Origin: Echinococcus granulosus
Taxonomy: Eukaryota; Platyhelminthes; Cestoda; Cyclophyllidea; Taeniidae
DNA length: 64,000 nt
Assembly: GCF_000524195.1 (NCBI RefSeq)
Contig: NW_020170437.1
Coordinates: 319,525 to 383,524 of the forward strand
Direction: 5' to 3'
Of this stretch, positions 60,093-64,000 are shown piece by piece. The position numbers and the translations under genes are program-made. The notes under the pieces were generated by a model that was not told the DNA's origin, did no database searches, and saw only the letters and a program-made list of their open reading frames with translations. Every line of letters starts with the position of its first letter. Position 1 is the first letter of the stretch.

Positions 60093-63000
60093 CCAAAAAT
60101 AAAAAGTTAAACATATAATCAAGGTATTACAGTATTGGTTAATAACAAAATTGAGTGCGGATGGTACGACATATACAACTATTAATAATGGTTGTATTTG
60201 AAATCATGCATATAAGGACCTATTAATCTCATTCAATTTAAACACTTTAAAGTACTTCGACATAATATCCAGTTTTATGGTTTCATTGAAAAGACACTCG
60301 AGCACCACGTTTGCACAGCTGTGAATGGAGTGGTCTGGTTTGTTGTGACCCCACTGCATTTACGTAATGGGACGTTCTCGAAGCGGGAATATTTACTTAA
60401 TTCTTAGCTTCTATTGCGGCAAAATTTTTAACGGGTTTGAGGCTACAGGTCCTTATTTGGAAATGTATCTTTTCACCAAAAACCCTTTAATTTTTACGGG
60501 GTCGTAAGAAGAGATATGAAGCAATTAGTGCAAAATTTGGACGATGTCTATCTTTAAGGTTGCAGCAGCGATTACAGCTAACCAATACTTACCAAAGAAT
60601 GCAGAAAATTTCAGTAATGACTTATACGTGATTAGTAAGTGCAATTAATGGTCATTCCCTAGATAATGTTAAAGCGAAAATAACAAGAACTTATCACTGA
60701 AAAACAGTAGTTCATAGTAAAGTTACAGGTCCTCCCCAATCACTAACATATTACTCTTTAGCATGATACTTTTCGTTTTCATCAAACCAGATAACGAGAT
60801 CACCGGATCATGTACTCAAATAGTAAGCAATCCCAAAATAAATGCTTTCTTAACTAGACTATTGCCCACATAAATCAGCGAAGCTTAGCAAACAAGGTGT
60901 ACAGCACAAATTGCCCTTTTATGAATGTAGATGATGTTTTGAGGCTGATAGTGGAACTTTGGTGAAATGGTTTAGAAGCGAGCAATAAAATCCCACGGTA
61001 TCTGAAGCAATCACACACATTTTTGCTTTGATGAACGGGCTTTTTACGTTCGTTCATGCATCATTACGAGGCAGTTAAAATTGCTATCTGCAAAAAACTG
61101 AGGTGAAATTACGATCATTGTAAAAGGTAGAAAAAGTGAATGTTTTACAAATCCCGAAAATATGAAGCATTTCAATTTGATGCCGGGGTTTATCTCTTCT
61201 AATGTAAGTTAAGAAGTAAGTACTTCAATGGGAGAAAATCTTTGCTTTTTTGACTGATTCACTGAACGTGTTTAACGAAGCCGATTTGTTTTAGCCCCTT
61301 TTCTCCCACTTTGGTCAGTTTTGTTTGCCAATTATTCATGTTATCACATCCTTTCATTGTGAGCGGTATAAACCGATCGTCAAATTCCAAAGGGATCAAA
61401 TTTTATAAACATTTTGGTGATAAATATGCTATTATAGTAGTTTCCGAAGTCATATTGTTGACTGTGTTTATTCAGTAGAATTGCGAAGAAAATGGGTGGA
61501 AGACGAAAAATATCGCATTGTATCATCAGTGTTAATTAACTTCGGAAAACTAATGTGACTGACGTGGGCTTTGGAGCAAATGTGGGTGGTTTCAGAAGTA
61601 CCATTACCTACCAATTATTAAGGTCTACCTTGTGGAAGCTAGGATCTTATGCTGAGAGAATGTGAAAGTACTGCAATTGATGCTTCTAATATAATTCGCC
61701 TCACATCAACCAAGTCATTTCAGCTTATTCATAATAAATTATACTCAATAAATTCTTTGAAAGGCTGTCGAAATTGTTGAAGTAAATAGTTATAAAGGAA
61801 GAACAACTATTAAACAAAGAAAAATAATTGTATAACAGTGTTTCTTCTTGAATTATATATGGTAGTTCCTTTAAGCTAGTAAGTACAATAGTCATGACGA
61901 AGTGTTCATATTGCTTTCGTGACGAAGATAAGGCACCCACTCCAAGATTTTACTGGAAAAGTGGGCTTCAAAAACCTAAAGTGCAGTAGAGGAAGTGCGA
62001 TAATATTATTTTCTAAATCAGTTTGGTAGACGAATTTATTCCCTTCCTGAAACTAAAAACTAATTGTCTAATACATTGAATAAAGTATGAATTGGGGTCA
62101 TTTAGTGTACTATTGATCGATTATTTGTCAGCCGAGAAAATTTGACAGTGATCATGGCAACGTCATTATGTGAGAGGTGGATGCATATTATAGTTCAGAC
62201 GGAAACCCCCAAAAGTGGGGTAAAAAGTGGTTACCCCTTGAAAGTACTCTGTTGATCAAAGTAATGAGGCAAGATCATTTGACGAAAAAAGTCATTTAAT
62301 GAGGTCGGCTTATGGCAGAATATTTTCAAAATATGACATTGAAAATTTGGATGAATTGGTTTAGCAAAAAACAAAAACTGGAATTCACTTGTACAGGATC
62401 GGAATGACCAATAATGTGTCATGGAATAGAAACGGATTCATGGAATAAACCATACCAGCGAGTTCCAACAGGAAATAAATCAAAGGAATCCTTTGTTGGA
62501 ACTGTTTAAATCGTTTATGATCAATTTTTTCTAGTTTGTGTAAAAGTTATGATACACATATTTGCAAATTTTTTGAGTTGCTTTAACCAGTGACAAGGAA
62601 ATTTGCTCGGAATTTCGCATAATTGGCTAACGGAGATGACGAACTTGTGATTTTGTTTCACCTTTCGATTTCAAATCAAAGCTAGGTTTTCAAAGTACCA
62701 TTTAAAAATGTCGAATATGCAAGAAGCAATTAGGAGCGCTTTTTGAAGCCTTATAAAATTTCCCAATTTCTTTCTTACCGCTTATTTCTCCTATAAACTT
62801 TGGTGAAATTCCTCTTAATGATGATAGAGTAAAAATTGGAGGATAATTAAAATATTTTCAAACAAATCTGTGGTGACCACGAAGTTAGCTACTTTTAACT
62901 TCGGACCCTTCGGAGGAAGAGCAGCAACGCACAAAATAATAGAAGGTTAAAGACGATACGACAAAGACCGTCCCTTGCGGCTAAACGAATAGTGGTTCAT

Positions 63001-63610
63001 GCTTCACTCTATTTGCGACTAAACGCAGTACTCTGCAGTTTTCATATTACAGTATGTGACCATTTCGAAAGTGGGCAGTTTTTGAAGGTTTTAATCGCAA
63101 CTACACGTTAATGTACCATCAGCGAAACCGTTATCAACAAAATGAAAGAAACTAAGTCAAAAAAATCCAACAAATTACAAAAAACTAAAATTACAAACAA
63201 ATAGGACTCTTGAAAGTGAATATTTGAAAAGAATAAATAAGGTTTCATCACTGAATCCGTTTATTTGACACCTTGACTTAAGTAAAGGTGCCACCCGTAA
63301 ATAAGGGCTCAACGAAAAGATTTGAAAGAATATTAGTCGAAAAGTTGCACATATTTTCGTCCTTTTGATAATAGTTGTGCCTAAGTTTTATTACACCCTG
63401 CCTATCAATTATTGTGACTAGAAATCATCTTAGCATCCTATGTTGAAATTGAGGGTTTTGAATGCCGTAAATTTTTTCAACTTACTTGATGCACTTTTAG
63501 TATTAAAGCGGCAAACAATTGAGATTTTTTTATTCCGTCAATTCTCCAGAATCGAAAACTTTTTTATATTTAAGTGATTAGGATTTAATAAGAGCAAATC
63601 TATTGGAGTA

Positions 63611-63616
63611 TTTATT
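63611..63616 (-). terminator. Polyadenylation signal AATAAA for the small secreted precursor
   Basis: AATAAA on the minus strand lies about 65 bases after the stop codon of the 94-residue precursor and supports that this short frame is the end of a real transcript. Confidence 0.6.
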
Positions 63617-63682
63617 GAGCCATGTGTACAAATAGGGAGGAAACAGCAATGTCAAATTCAAAGTTTGGAAACATGCAGATCA

Positions 63683-63967
63683 TTAGCGTTTCCCGATGAG
63701 TCCGAGGAAGATCGGCATCTTCGGTTTGAACCGCTTCTGAACGGTGCGCAGGTAACGCAGACCGCTGAGGTAATTCGGGACATCGTCCTCGGGAATGTAG
63801 AAAGTTGGCTTGTCGAGGCGCTGCTTCGGCCACTTCAGCAGCTGAGGACCCCCCGTAATGTCCAAATCCTCATCAGCCAACGCCACCGTCTGTGGCACAT
63901 CTTGGTCCACTCGAAATGACCACGAATTTATGGTAAGACAACCCAACAGCAACAAAGTTGTGAGCAT
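63683..63967 (-). CDS. Putative neuropeptide precursor, predicted amidated C-terminal peptide
   Basis: An open frame of 94 residues on the minus strand. It starts with a signal peptide (MLTTLLLLGCLTINSWSF), has an acidic spacer of about 60 residues, and ends with a dibasic site KR, the segment FKPKMPIFLGLI, then GKR and a stop. Dibasic cleavage followed by Gly conversion would give a 12-residue peptide ending in an isoleucine amide. The tail F-L-G-L-I resembles the tachykinin signature F-x-G-L-M-amide, and the KPK..P spacing recalls substance P. Homology is not established and this could be convergence. The ATG directly follows AATTTCAG, so a 5' UTR exon beyond the window or trans-splicing of a leader is likely. 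An AATAAA follows the stop. I do not recognise the gene from a specific described family. Confidence 0.72.
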   Translation of the reverse strand: MLTTLLLLGCLTINSWSFRVDQDVPQTVALADEDLDITGGPQLLKWPKQRLDKPTFYIPEDDVPNYLSGLRYLRTVQKRFKPKMPIFLGLIGKR

Positions 63968-64000
63968 CTGAAATTTTAAATAACAACCCGTCCAAACTCA

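Larger units (their letters stand above)
48791..63610. other. Gene-poor region with dispersed repeats
   Basis: About 15 kb in which I can support no exon on either strand. It contains an R1 copy at 53.2-53.7 kb, complete or partial R2 copies at 50.0, 50.9, 57.8, 58.2 and 59.9 kb, and perhaps further decayed retroelement sequence up to about 49.55 kb. The remainder is AT-rich with only random open frames shorter than about 130 codons. Confidence 0.55.

Noticed and set aside
59841..60122. 93-codon minus-strand open frame with apparent Cys pairs
   Set aside because: Its middle is the reverse strand of an R2 repeat copy.

Overview
The window is eukaryotic genomic DNA with intron-split genes, long AT-rich non-coding stretches and decayed repeats. 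Very short introns (29, 33, 36, 38, 41 nt) sit next to kilobase introns. This mixture, together with a gypsy-type retroelement remnant and a dispersed short-repeat family, fits a parasitic flatworm, and the spread-out layout fits a large-genome cestode such as the diphyllobothriidean group. That placement is an inference from gene architecture, not from a database search.

Layout. 1-3.8 kb (+): 3' part of CFAP45, an axonemal microtubule inner protein; its 5' exons lie outside the window. 5.9-13.7 kb (+): a RecQ helicase of the BLM type with helicase, RQC and HRDC domains. 14.2-15.5 kb (-): GID8, a two-exon LisH/CTLH/CRA subunit of the CTLH ubiquitin ligase, convergent with BLM. 15.5-20 kb: intergenic, with three copies of a dispersed repeat (R2). 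20.0-26.9 kb (-): a lifeguard/TMBIM (GRINA-like) membrane protein with two alternative last exons. 28.3-29.0 kb (+): ribosomal protein eL18 with a 33-nt intron directly after the ATG. 29.3-47.05 kb (-): a PHTF family ER membrane protein of about 20 exons. 47.4-48.8 kb (-): decayed Ty3/gypsy pol. 49-63.6 kb: gene-poor DNA with repeats R1 and R2. 63.68-63.97 kb (-): a small secreted precursor that looks like a neuropeptide prohormone.

I rebuilt exon structures by hand from splice sites, phase and remembered family alignments. Most junctions are phase-consistent and restore conserved motifs. The genes do not form one pathway: they are a mixture of ciliary, genome maintenance, proteostasis, ER membrane, ribosomal and signalling functions. 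The most notable points are the secreted precursor ending FKPKMPIFLGLI-GKR, whose predicted amidated tail resembles a tachykinin; the duplicated terminal exon of the TMBIM gene, which swaps both conserved acidic residues; an in-frame 36-nt intron inside the BLM Walker A loop; a 29-nt intron in PHTF; and three clear GC-AG introns in three different genes.
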